DNA from: Bacillota bacterium
Lineage (GTDB): Bacteria; Bacillota; Sulfobacillia; JAJZYS01; JAJZLH01
Assembly: GCA_021850485.1 (NCBI GenBank)
Contig: JAJZLY010000014.1
Location: forward strand, 33,526 to 97,525
DNA length: 64,000 bases
Direction of reading: 5' to 3'
Positions 29,324 through 38,180 of this stretch are shown here, in pieces. The position numbers were made by a program, and so were the translations under genes. Within the stretch, counting starts at the first letter, position 1; every line of letters starts with the position of its first letter. The notes under the pieces are model-generated. The model searched no databases, was not told the origin of the DNA, and was given only the letters and a program-made list of their open reading frames with translations.

Positions 29324-29351
29324 AGTATACACCCAGCCCGCACCTTGACAA
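29324..29351 (-). promoter_or_regulatory. sigma70-type promoter of the kdp operon
   Basis: TTGTCA (29346-29351) and TATACT (29324-29329) on the minus strand are separated by 16 bases. Transcription would begin about 7 bases downstream, a few bases before the riboswitch closing stem. Confidence 0.7.
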
Positions 29352-29489
29352 GACGACGCACAGGGCGGTTTCAGGCCTGCGCTGCCATTAGGAGGTGACG
29401 GCCTGGCCCGACGCCTGATTCATCACATCTTTATTCGTCTAGAGCCTCATTTTCTCCGCATTCCGTTACTTTTCATCGTTCTACCTCAC

Positions 29490-30740
29490 TCAGTTCGCGG
29501 GCGCCTCAAGCGCCGCCCTCAACTGCAAGATCGCCGCCAGCACATCGGAGAAGCTGGTGCACAGGGGGCTGGGACACAAGCGGATGATGTCTGGTGGCCG
29601 AAAATCCCCGACCACTCCCGCAGCTCGCAAGGCGGGGACGAGTTGTGCGGCGTCGACGTGGTGCAGGGCGACGTGGCCACCTCTGCGCTGGGGCTCCCGC
29701 GGTGTGCCAACGGATACGCCATGGCTGGCCAGCAGCGCATCTGTCAGTTCGATTAAGAAGCCGGTCAGGGCCAAAGACTTAGCGCGCACCCGGTCAATGC
29801 CCGCTTCAGCCAACAACCCCAATGAGCCTTTTAACGGAGCCATCGACAACACGTGCGGTGAGCCGATTTGAAAGGCACCGGCACCCAAGGCGGGCGTGAA
29901 GGCTGGCGACATATCGAACTGGCTGGCCTTGTCTCCACCGAACCAGCCCCACAGGGCCGGCCGCTGGTGGTGGTGGCGGGGGCTCAGGTAGAGTGCAGCT
30001 GGTGCGCCTGGACCGCCATTCAGATACTTATAGGTGCAGAAGACGCAGAAATCGGGATCGAGCTCATCCAGGCGATGCGCAACCACGCCTGCTGAATGGG
30101 ACAAATCCCAACCGATCGGGATTCCTCGGGCCCGGGCTGCTTTGGTGATACGCCCCATGTCCAGCAGCTGCCCGGTGCGAAACACCACAGAAGGCAGCAA
30201 CACCAGTGCCACGTCTGGTCCGAGAGCGGCCAAGACGTCGTCTTCCCGGATCAGTCCGTCGGCCCCAGGCGACACCAGCCGGAGCGCCGACTCATCTTGG
30301 CCGTGCAAGGCCAGCTGACTCTTCAGGGCGTACAGATCGGACGGAAAGTTGAGTGGGTCAGCGACGATCAGGCGACGGGTTCCTTGCGGCTTGTAAAAGG
30401 TGGCGACCAGTTGATGCAGGTTGACCGTGGTAGAACCAGCCAACACCAGGTCACCGGCGTTGCCTCCGACCAGCGGCGTGAGCATCTGGCCCAAGGTTTC
30501 GGCCAGGTAGAACCAGCTGGGCTGGCCCTCCTCCCATCCCTGCACCCCCAGGCGCCGCCACGCATCGACCGCTTCGAACAGGCTGCTCTCTGCCCGCCGG
30601 CTGATCAGGCCGAGGGAATTGCCGTCTAGGTAGATCCCCGTAGTCGGTCGATAGAAATCGTCTCGAAAGTCCTTTAACGGATCCGCCTCGTCTCGTTCCC
30701 GAGCTTGGCGCTTCCACACCTCGGTGTCGGTCGCACTCAT
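29490..30740 (-). CDS. kynU: kynureninase
   Basis: PLP enzyme that cleaves kynurenine to anthranilate and alanine. Diagnostic regions are YLDGNSLGL at the N-terminus, GSTTVNLHQL, the aspartate-containing WDLSHSAG, the PLP lysine in FCTYKYLNGGPGAPA, and GWFGGDKASQFDMSP. Length 416 is normal. AAAGGGG eight bases before ATG 30740 supports the start. No tryptophan dioxygenase or kynurenine formamidase is in the window, so it may serve salvage of exogenous kynurenine or be partnered elsewhere. Confidence 0.95.
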   Translation of the reverse strand: MSATDTEVWKRQARERDEADPLKDFRDDFYRPTTGIYLDGNSLGLISRRAESSLFEAVDAWRRLGVQGWEEGQPSWFYLAETLGQMLTPLVGGNAGDLVLAGSTTVNLHQLVATFYKPQGTRRLIVADPLNFPSDLYALKSQLALHGQDESALRLVSPGADGLIREDDVLAALGPDVALVLLPSVVFRTGQLLDMGRITKAARARGIPIGWDLSHSAGVVAHRLDELDPDFCVFCTYKYLNGGPGAPAALYLSPRHHHQRPALWGWFGGDKASQFDMSPAFTPALGAGAFQIGSPHVLSMAPLKGSLGLLAEAGIDRVRAKSLALTGFLIELTDALLASHGVSVGTPREPQRRGGHVALHHVDAAQLVPALRAAGVVGDFRPPDIIRLCPSPLCTSFSDVLAAILQLRAALEAPAN

Positions 30741-30846
30741 CTGTCACGCCCCTTTGCGCACGGGCTTCCGCACGACTCATCCGGCTCCTTCCGGGAGGGG
30801 CCGAGCGAGACTTCGGGAATGCCTGTGCAGCAATGAGGAGGCGTGG

Positions 30847-31743
30847 ATCATCAGAAGATTGACTCCCGACCGCTGGCAGCACCTCGGCTCCTTGCACCTG
30901 CGCCACTCCGAAGTCTACGCCCTGGTCAGCGCCGTGGTGGTGAGCCGCCGAGCGCTTTGGGTCGTCGACCCGGGGTTCTTGCCCGCCGAGGTAGATGACA
31001 TTCGCCTTCAGGTGAATCGCTTGCTCTCCCGGCTGGCACCTCGTGCCCGCTATCTGCTCCTGACCCATGCCGATTTTGACCACATCGTGGGCGTTCATGC
31101 CTTTTCGGACTTTCAGGTGATCGCCGCTCAGGCGGCGGTGAGGCGCCTCCCCGGTCGCTTAGTGCGAGCCCAGGCGGTCGATGGAGAGTTGTTGGTGAGC
31201 CGTCCGCAAGCGGCCTATGAACCTTTTCCCATCGCCCGCCTGGTCGCCCAGAGTAGCCTTGACATTGCCGGTGCCACCTTGTACCCAGGGGCCGGTCACA
31301 CCACCGACGGGGTGCTCGCTGATCTGACCGCCAGCGATGGTCAACGCCTCGTGGTGGCCGGCGATTACCTATCCGCCCTGGAGGGCCCGCACATCGGCCA
31401 CTGGGCAAGCGTGACCGCGACCTTCGAAACACTCGCCCGGCTGTTGGGCTCCACCGACTGGCTGGTGGTCGGGCACGGCGCGGCGGCCGATCAACCTGAT
31501 GCCTGGCGCCGACTGGGGACAGACGCCGGGTATTTGGCCGACCTGTTGCGCAAGCGGGCAGATGGCTGGCCACGTGACCACGTGCTGGCCGGGCCGCCGC
31601 CGCTTGGCCCAACTCCAGTCGAAGCCGCTCGCTACCACCGCGACAACGTGCACAGCTTGTTTCGCACCGTCCCCCAGCAGGCGGCGCGGGCCTTAGCCGA
31701 GCGGATGACTGGCGTCGCTGAGGTGAGCAGGCGCCGTAGTTAG
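30847..31743 (+). CDS. MBL-fold metallo-hydrolase, ATC at the expected start
   Basis: The MBL motifs are LLLTHADFDHIVG (metal motif 1), YPGAGHTTDGVL, VVAGDYLS and WLVVGHGA. The HTTDG element and the second half resemble uncharacterised MBL proteins, so the substrate is unknown. The in-frame region before RRLTPDRW has no ATG or GTG. GAGGAGG (30835-30841) is followed by ATC at 30847 and 30850 (5 and 8 bases away), while the first canonical codon, TTG 30859, is 17 bases away. I therefore favour ATC initiation. Divergent from kynU. Confidence 0.82.
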   Translation: MIRRLTPDRWQHLGSLHLRHSEVYALVSAVVVSRRALWVVDPGFLPAEVDDIRLQVNRLLSRLAPRARYLLLTHADFDHIVGVHAFSDFQVIAAQAAVRRLPGRLVRAQAVDGELLVSRPQAAYEPFPIARLVAQSSLDIAGATLYPGAGHTTDGVLADLTASDGQRLVVAGDYLSALEGPHIGHWASVTATFETLARLLGSTDWLVVGHGAAADQPDAWRRLGTDAGYLADLLRKRADGWPRDHVLAGPPPLGPTPVEAARYHRDNVHSLFRTVPQQAARALAERMTGVAEVSRRRS

Positions 31744-31768
31744 CTCCAGCGATCGGATCCGGACGAGG

Positions 31769-32764
31769 CTAGGTGGATGTGTGCGCCTGGTCGTAGATGG
31801 GGGTCAGCCAGCCCAGGCGAGTGGGGTCCAGCCCCCGCACCGCCTTGAAGAACTGCTCTTGCAGGCGCCGGGTGATCGGGCCCACCTGTCCGTCCGCCAC
31901 GGGCCGGCGGTCCACCGATGTCACAGGTGCAACCTGCACGCCTGTCCCGGTCAAAAACAGCTCGTCAGCCATGTACAACTCAGTGCGGTCGACTTCTCGT
32001 TCCAGACACGGAATTGCGAACTGATCGGCCAGTTCGAGCATCATCTGGCGGGTGATCCCCTCCAGGATATCTGCAGTCACAGGCGGCGTGATCAGTGTCC
32101 CTGAACGCACGATGAACAAATTGGCTGCCGACGCCTCCGCCACATGACCGCCCTGATCCAGCAAGATGGCATCGTCGTAGCCGTCGGATTTCGCCTGGTC
32201 GAGGGCCAAAGACGCATTGACGTAGGAACCTGTGGTCTTCGCCCGGCTGGGAATTGCGTTATCAGGAATGCGCCGCCACGACGACACTTGCACGGCCAGG
32301 CCGTCCAGCGGCAGGTAGTCGCCCAACGGCGTTGTGTAGACCGCGACCAAGGGGCGCAGAGGGCGCAGCCCGACCTTGATCGATCGACTGACCTTTAGGG
32401 CAAGCGGCCGGATGTATACATCCTGGCGCACATTTTGGCCCTTGAGCAGGTCACATGTCGACCGCGCCATCTGTTCCGGATCAGCTGGGAGTTCGATCCG
32501 CAACAGGGCAGCGGAACGGGCGAACCGCTCATAGTGTTCCAGAAGTCTCAGCACGTAGAGTTCTTGGTGCTGTTCTTGCCAGTAGCCGCGGATTCCCTCA
32601 AAGCAGCCGGTGCCATAGTTCAACCCGTGTGCCGCCACGCTGACCGAGGCCTCCGCCAGCGGGATGACCTGACCATCGACCAATGCCCAACCCCGCTCAT
32701 CGATCTCTGCTTCGGGGGCTGGCCCTTGGGCTCCCGCTTGGGCCGGCTCTGTGCGCTCCATCAC
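31769..32764 (-). CDS. ilvE: branched-chain amino-acid aminotransferase (class IV)
   Basis: Transfers amino groups between branched-chain amino acids and 2-oxoglutarate. Class IV landmarks are GLNYGTGCFEGIRGYW, the PLP lysine in SRAKTTGSYVNASLA, ILLDQGGHVAEASAANLFIV, and GITRQMMLELA. The 331-residue length with a roughly 25-residue N-terminal extension is close to IlvE. Start is the GTG-ATG pair behind GAGGGG. Downstream of asnB on the same strand, 108 bases apart. Confidence 0.92.
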   Translation of the reverse strand: MMERTEPAQAGAQGPAPEAEIDERGWALVDGQVIPLAEASVSVAAHGLNYGTGCFEGIRGYWQEQHQELYVLRLLEHYERFARSAALLRIELPADPEQMARSTCDLLKGQNVRQDVYIRPLALKVSRSIKVGLRPLRPLVAVYTTPLGDYLPLDGLAVQVSSWRRIPDNAIPSRAKTTGSYVNASLALDQAKSDGYDDAILLDQGGHVAEASAANLFIVRSGTLITPPVTADILEGITRQMMLELADQFAIPCLEREVDRTELYMADELFLTGTGVQVAPVTSVDRRPVADGQVGPITRRLQEQFFKAVRGLDPTRLGWLTPIYDQAHTST

Positions 32765-32872
32765 CTCACGCCCCTCGCTCCGGCATCAATGCCGCACATT
32801 CTGCGCCACGTATTGGTGCACAGCCCTTTGGTCTCACAGCGCACCGACAGGTCCGGTTTCATCCCGCCCGGA

Positions 32873-34783
32873 TCAGGACAGCCTCTCTCTGCCGGCCGCC
32901 GAGTCCATGGCCGCGCCGACGTCGGCCGGGGACTTCCCACCGATGAACATGTCGTACCACAGGTGGAATACGAGCAGGGTGTATAGACGCCGGGTGTGAT
33001 CGTGTGCGGTGGACTGGTGCTCTTGCCACAGCGCCTCGACGGAGACTCGATCTAAAATGCCGCCGCAGTCGCTGTCCATCAGGGTGGCCCGCACTCGGTC
33101 CCGCAGTTTGGTCTTGAACCACTGCCTGGTCGGTACCGGAAAGCCAAGTTTCGGTCGGGTCCGGGCAGCCTGTGGCACGATTGAGCGCATGGCTTCGCGC
33201 AACACGTGCTTGGTGGTTCCGTCGGCCAGTTTGAGATTGGTCGGCAGGCGGCGGGCCACCTCGAACACCTCACGGTCCAAGAACGGCACGCGCAGTTCGA
33301 TCGAGTTGGCCATCGACATCTTGTCTGCCTTCATCAAGATGTCTCCGGCCAACCAGAAGGACAGGTCCAGCTGTTGCATCCGGGTCGGGCCATCGAGTCC
33401 ACTAAAGCGCTGGTAAATCGGTGCAGTCAGAGCAGTCGAGGCAATCGGTGGTGCCTCTCCCGACCAGTGGATCAGGGCCCGCTTGGCATCCTCCGAAAAC
33501 ATCTTGGCTCCACCCACATACCGTTCCTCGAGGGTCTGTGAGCCGCGCAGCAACAGGCTGCGGCCGCGCATGCCAACCGGCAATCTGAGCCCCAGCTGGT
33601 GGATCTGATGGCGCACGCCAGGCGGCAGACCGGACAGGCGGCTGAGCGAGAGCGGCTCGCGGTAGATCGGATAGCCGCCAAACAACTCGTCAGCGCCCTC
33701 GCCAGAAAGCAGGACCTTGACCTCGGACCGGGCCACCTCGGTCAGAAAGAAGATGCCCGGCGCCGCCGGGTCGGCAACCGGCCCCTCTTGGTACCAGACC
33801 ATGCGCGCCAGGTCATCCGCATAGCGGTCCGGCGAGATCAGCACCTCGTGGTGGTTGGTACCCAGGGCGGCGGCCGTGGCTCGGGCGGCAGCCAGTTCAC
33901 TCTGGGCGTCCGACGCCTCCTCGAAGCCGACGGAAAAGGTGGAAACTGGACCCACTTCGCGCATCAGCGCCACCACGGCACTCGAGTCAATGCCACTGGA
34001 CAAGAAGGCGCCGCAGGGGACGTCGCTCATCAGATGTGCTTGCACCGACCGGCGCATCACATCGCGCACCTCCGTGGCCGCCTCGGCGAGAGGCATCTGC
34101 GGGTTGGGCGCGAAGGTGAGCTCGCCATAGGGGCGCACCGCGGCCGTCCCCTGAGAAACGGTCAGGTAGTGATACGGGGGCAGCGTCCGGACTCCGTCGA
34201 TCAAGGTGCCCGGATCCGGTACGTACTGAAAGGTCAAATAGTGCCACAAACCCTGCAGATCGATCCGGCGGTCGACCAAGCCAGAGGCCAGAACCGCCCG
34301 AATCTCCGAAGCGAACACCACGCCCTGGGCTGTCTCGGCATAGTACAGCGGCTTGATCCCAAATGGGTCTCGCACCACGACAACGCGGTCACGGCGCCGG
34401 TCGGCGATGGCAAAGGCAAACATGCCGCGCAGCCGATCGAACCCGTCCACACCATGTTGTTCATACAAGTGGAGGATGACCTCGGCATCGCTATGGGTGG
34501 CAAAACGGTGGCCCAGGGCCTCCAGTTCGCGTCGCAAGTCATGCTGGTTGTAGATCTCGCAGTTCGCCACCAGCGCCATGGTCCCGTCCTCGTTCACGAT
34601 CGGCTGCCGGCCGCCTGCCACATCAACGATGGATAGACGGCGGGTGCCCAGCCCAATCTCACCCCAGGCCACCTGACCGGCGTCGTCCGGGCCACGGTGC
34701 ACCATGACGTCAGTCATGCGCGTCAGCAGGCCGGTGTCGTCAACGCGCTGGCCTGGCAGGATCAGGCCGCAGATGCCGCACAT
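32873..34783 (-). CDS. asnB: asparagine synthase (glutamine-hydrolysing)
   Basis: Class II glutamine amidotransferase that makes asparagine. ATG 34783 is immediately followed by Cys2 (MCGICGLIL), the catalytic N-terminal nucleophile, which fixes the start. VHRGPDD, GTRRLSIVDV and ANCEIYNQ belong to the glutaminase domain. AFLSSGIDSSAVVAL is the PP-loop of the synthetase domain, followed by LLSGEGADELFGGYP. About 636 residues. Divergent from an MFS transporter gene. Confidence 0.95.
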   Translation of the reverse strand: MCGICGLILPGQRVDDTGLLTRMTDVMVHRGPDDAGQVAWGEIGLGTRRLSIVDVAGGRQPIVNEDGTMALVANCEIYNQHDLRRELEALGHRFATHSDAEVILHLYEQHGVDGFDRLRGMFAFAIADRRRDRVVVVRDPFGIKPLYYAETAQGVVFASEIRAVLASGLVDRRIDLQGLWHYLTFQYVPDPGTLIDGVRTLPPYHYLTVSQGTAAVRPYGELTFAPNPQMPLAEAATEVRDVMRRSVQAHLMSDVPCGAFLSSGIDSSAVVALMREVGPVSTFSVGFEEASDAQSELAAARATAAALGTNHHEVLISPDRYADDLARMVWYQEGPVADPAAPGIFFLTEVARSEVKVLLSGEGADELFGGYPIYREPLSLSRLSGLPPGVRHQIHQLGLRLPVGMRGRSLLLRGSQTLEERYVGGAKMFSEDAKRALIHWSGEAPPIASTALTAPIYQRFSGLDGPTRMQQLDLSFWLAGDILMKADKMSMANSIELRVPFLDREVFEVARRLPTNLKLADGTTKHVLREAMRSIVPQAARTRPKLGFPVPTRQWFKTKLRDRVRATLMDSDCGGILDRVSVEALWQEHQSTAHDHTRRLYTLLVFHLWYDMFIGGKSPADVGAAMDSAAGRERLS

Positions 34784-34919
34784 CGGGGGATGGATCCCCT
34801 CCTCGTTGCGATTGAATGACTCCGTCGCCCATCCTACCACGCCACCGCCAAGGTGCGCCTGGCCGGATCGGTGCCGCTCCGTTAGACTGACCAGAGCGAA
34901 CCACACTGGAGGGGTCCCG

Positions 34920-36137
34920 ATGGCTGCCGCTCAAGAGACATCGTCCCGGCCCTGGCTGACCCGCGACGTCTTGTCCATTTCGCTGTCCGCCGGATTCGCC
35001 GATCTAGGTTATCAGGGCGTGATGGCCGCGTTCCCGCTGTTCTTGGTGCTGGTCTTGCACGCACCCGTCTGGGCGTTTGGCTTGGCCATGGCACTGAGCT
35101 ACGGCGGCGGCGCCTTGTTCGCCGCTTGGGGCGGCCGCACTGGTGATCGCATCGGTCATCGCCGGACGGCGATCTTGGGCAACAGCTTGATCCCGCTGCT
35201 GTCTCTGACCGGACTCTTTGCGCTACCAGTGGCCGCCGTTTCGTTTCTCTGCGCCGGCTGGTGGGCACGAAACTTTCGTAGTCCGTCTCGTCGGGCCATG
35301 CTGGTCGAAGCGACCGCCGACCAACACCGCAGCGCAGCCTTTGGCTTCTTGCACGGGGTGGACGTCGCCGGCGGCATTTTTGCCGCGGTCTACGTCACCC
35401 TCTTGATCACAGCTAAAGTGGCCTGGAGCTGGGTGTTTTTGGTCTCGCTTCTCCCGCTCGCTGCCTCCACCTTGATGCTGACCCGGGCCCGTACCGGCCG
35501 TGCACCGGATCCAGAGGTAAGCCCGCCGCCACCGCCGCCGCTGGCCCCCGCCCGCCAGAGTGCGTTACGGAACCTGCTGTGGGCCACCGCCGTCTACGGA
35601 TTTAGCTCCTACAGCACCGGGTTTCCGGTGCTGACCGCGGCCATCAAAACCGGCTCGCTGATCGGCGGATTGCTCGCTTTTTTTGTCCTGCAGGTCGTTT
35701 CGTCTCTGACCGGTCTGTTTCTGGGCGGCTCGTTCGGCCAGACGCTGATCAGCCGTTTCCAGCATCTGTCGGTTTATGGCTATGGCTCGGCTGCTGTTGG
35801 CTCTGTGTTGTTAGCGGTCGGGTATGGATCGAACCAACCGACCTGGCTGGTCTTTTTGGGCGTCGCCATCATCGGCTTTGCGCTTGCCGTGATCGAAACA
35901 CTGGAGCCAACCCTAGTCAGCACCCTCAATCGGGCAGGTATGGCCGGACGCGGCTTCGGCGCCCTGACTGCCTACCGCTCTGTCGGGTTGCTGGCCGCCA
36001 ATGTGGTCCTGGGAGTGCTCTATTCAGTCGGTGCTGACTACTCCTACGGCTACGCCGCCCTGCTGGCCGCCCTGGCTGCCGTCTTGATCCTGACTGGCCT
36101 TCCCGCCCTGCGCCGGGAGGCATCGCTCCTCACCTGA
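34920..36137 (+). CDS. MFS transporter
   Basis: About 405 residues with 12 predicted helices. The loop between helices 2 and 3 reads GGRTGDRIGHRR (MFS motif A). FRSPSRRAMLVEATADQHR resembles the helix 4-5 loop of the MFS_1 group of multidrug-like exporters. A proline-rich cytoplasmic stretch (SPPPPPPLAPA) lies between the halves. ATG 34920 follows GGAGGGG. No substrate clue from neighbours. Confidence 0.85.
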   Translation: MAAAQETSSRPWLTRDVLSISLSAGFADLGYQGVMAAFPLFLVLVLHAPVWAFGLAMALSYGGGALFAAWGGRTGDRIGHRRTAILGNSLIPLLSLTGLFALPVAAVSFLCAGWWARNFRSPSRRAMLVEATADQHRSAAFGFLHGVDVAGGIFAAVYVTLLITAKVAWSWVFLVSLLPLAASTLMLTRARTGRAPDPEVSPPPPPPLAPARQSALRNLLWATAVYGFSSYSTGFPVLTAAIKTGSLIGGLLAFFVLQVVSSLTGLFLGGSFGQTLISRFQHLSVYGYGSAAVGSVLLAVGYGSNQPTWLVFLGVAIIGFALAVIETLEPTLVSTLNRAGMAGRGFGALTAYRSVGLLAANVVLGVLYSVGADYSYGYAALLAALAAVLILTGLPALRREASLLT

Positions 36138-36163
36138 GCCGCCGGTACGATGATCGCACGCGC

Positions 36164-37570
36164 TCAGCTCTGACCGCGCAGTTCCTTGCCGCGCAGAACA
36201 GAAAGTGCCAAAGCCACGGCGATCAGGATCGCCGCCAGGATCAGTGCGTTGTGCATGCCTGACACGAAGGCCGTCGCCAGGGCTCCATTCAGCTGGCTCA
36301 CGCCCAGAAAGATGGCGAACACGTAGGCTCTCGGAATGGCGGCCGTGGCGGCGACCAAGGCAACGGCAAAGCTCGCCACCATGCCGACGTTGGAGAACGT
36401 CCTGAGCAGTCCAGACGCCACACCGTACTGATGGGACGGCGCGTTGGCCATCACTGCACTGTTATTGGCCGGGAAGAAAAAGCCGCTGCCGACCCCATTG
36501 GCCAGTGCAGCGACCACCACAACCACCAGCGGCGTGGTCAGTCCCAGCGTGCTGTAGATCACAAAGGCCACGATTTGTAGCGCGAGTCCAATCGAGGCTG
36601 GGGTGCGCGCCCCCAAGCGATCTGATAGGCGACCGGCGTAGGGAGCGATCACGCCTCCCAGCACGTATCCGGGCACCAGCAGCAAAGAGGCGTCGAACGG
36701 GCTGAGGCCCCGCACGCCCTGCAGGTACATGATCACCAGGAACAGCACGGCGAACCCGCCCAAACCCTGGAAAAATGCCGCTAGGACAGAGGCAGCAAGG
36801 ACGCGCTGGCGCAAGATCGCCAACTGCAGAACCGGCTCAGGGATCAGCCGCTCCCACAGAGTAAAGCCAACGAGAGCCAAGACACCGCCTGCCAGCTCCA
36901 ACACACCCGCTGAGGTCCAGCCGCTACTCGCCGACTGGGTCAGCGCCAAAAGGGCCAGAAACAGACCGCCGCCAAGCAGGACGACTCCTGGTACGTCCAG
37001 TTGGTGCGATGCCGTGCGTCCCTTCTCGCGCAGTGTCCTGATCGAAATCCATAGTGCGATCGCCCCAAGCGGCACATTGATGAAGAAAATGTCCCGCCAG
37101 CCAAAGAAAGTGATGATCACACCGCCGAGCAAAATCCCCAGCACAGCGCCGACATTCCAGCCAATACTGGTGATGCCGTACGCGCGGCCGCGACTCGCCG
37201 GCGGCACCGCGTCGGCGATGATGGCGCCGCTGTTGGATGCGATCAAGGCGCCTCCAACGCCCTGCACGACGCGAAATACGATCAACTGAGGGGCCGATTG
37301 GGACAGACCGCACAATAACGAGCCAATCGTGAAGACCAAAAAGCCAAGGTTGTACATCCGCACTCGACCGTAGATGTCTCCCAGCCGTCCGACCTGGGTG
37401 GACAAGACGGTCACAGTCAGGAGATACGCCATGATCACCCAGATCAAACTTGCCATACCCGTATGCAGCGCGCCGCGCATCACCGGCAGGGCGAGTACGA
37501 CGATCGTGGTGTCAACGGCTGCAAGCATGATCCCAAGCAGCACGACGATTAGTACGAGCGTAGTGCGCAC
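36164..37570 (-). CDS. MFS transporter, DHA2 (EmrB/QacA) family
   Basis: A 468-residue, 14-helix exporter. LLGIMLAAVDTTIVVLALP is the DHA2 helix 1 signature, TQVGRLGDIYGRVRMYN is motif A, and GWRDIFFINVPLGAIAL is the DHA2-specific loop. It is distinct from the similar gene at 8928, with only family-level resemblance. GTG 37570 lacks a clear Shine-Dalgarno, so the start is uncertain. The neighbouring MFS gene at 34920-36137 converges on it with a 26-base gap. Confidence 0.88.
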   Translation of the reverse strand: MRTTLVLIVVLLGIMLAAVDTTIVVLALPVMRGALHTGMASLIWVIMAYLLTVTVLSTQVGRLGDIYGRVRMYNLGFLVFTIGSLLCGLSQSAPQLIVFRVVQGVGGALIASNSGAIIADAVPPASRGRAYGITSIGWNVGAVLGILLGGVIITFFGWRDIFFINVPLGAIALWISIRTLREKGRTASHQLDVPGVVLLGGGLFLALLALTQSASSGWTSAGVLELAGGVLALVGFTLWERLIPEPVLQLAILRQRVLAASVLAAFFQGLGGFAVLFLVIMYLQGVRGLSPFDASLLLVPGYVLGGVIAPYAGRLSDRLGARTPASIGLALQIVAFVIYSTLGLTTPLVVVVVAALANGVGSGFFFPANNSAVMANAPSHQYGVASGLLRTFSNVGMVASFAVALVAATAAIPRAYVFAIFLGVSQLNGALATAFVSGMHNALILAAILIAVALALSVLRGKELRGQS

Positions 37571-38120
37571 AGGTGCCGGGTCGGGTTCGGTGCCTGCGCT
37601 CTGGGTGCGATCAGCCGTGGTTGGTCAACTCCTTGCGCCTGCTGGGTAGCGATCACAGCCAGCGGGAAATCTCTGCGGCCCCGAAAACTCGTGCCAGAAC
37701 GGGTGCTGGTCCTCTCAATCGACCGCGCCGACAGGTTCAGCGATACGGAGCGTCGGCGGCTCGTTCCCTGGCAACGGCAGCCTCGAGCATCCGGCTGATC
37801 TTGAGCCCCAGAGCCCCTTCGCTAGCCCAGCCTCGGCCCCAGGAACAGCCGCGTGGTGCCCACCTGCAACGGCTCATCGGCTAGCCGACGGGTTTGAGAA
37901 ACTTCCCCGATGATAGGCGAGTTTGATGCCGCTGTCACGGAGACCCGTGGTAGCGAAGCGCCGGAAATCATGCTCTGACAACCCAGCACCAGCGGTTCAG
38001 CTTGGCCGCCTCTAGACCCTCGCACCGAAGCGGTGGTGGCTCGGCTTCGGCGGCGTCTTCGACGGTCCCCTTGGAGCCTCGGCTCAACGCTCAACTCTGA
38101 TCGGTTCACATCCGTCGGAA
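37571..38120. other. 550-base stretch without a recognisable gene
   Basis: It lies between the start of the DHA2 transporter and the terminator of the M23 gene. Short open frames exist on both strands but none shows family motifs, a good ribosome-binding site or typical codon use. The transporter promoter should lie here, but I cannot single out a convincing one. Confidence 0.5.
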
Positions 38121-38164
38121 AGGAGGTCCCCTGCAGCCACTGCGGTGGCCGCAAGGGACCTCCT
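38121..38164 (-). terminator. long palindromic hairpin after the M23 peptidase gene
   Basis: AGGAGGTCCC and GGGACCTCCT are a perfect 10-base inverted repeat. Inside it GCAGCCAC and GTGGCCGC pair at seven of eight positions around TGCG. The structure starts 17 bases after the M23 stop on the minus strand and is followed by TTTCC, so it most likely terminates that gene. Confidence 0.65.
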
Positions 38165-38180
38165 GTTACCATTGATTGAC

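Noticed and set aside
15023-31743. Loss of a metal ligand in the two MBL proteins (THxDxDH instead of THxHxDH)
   Set aside because: Aspartate at the second histidine is common across MBL subfamilies and does not by itself imply inactivity.
38121-38164. Hairpin as a T-box or riboswitch for the downstream transporter
   Set aside because: It directly follows the M23 stop and contains no recognisable aptamer; termination is the simpler reading.
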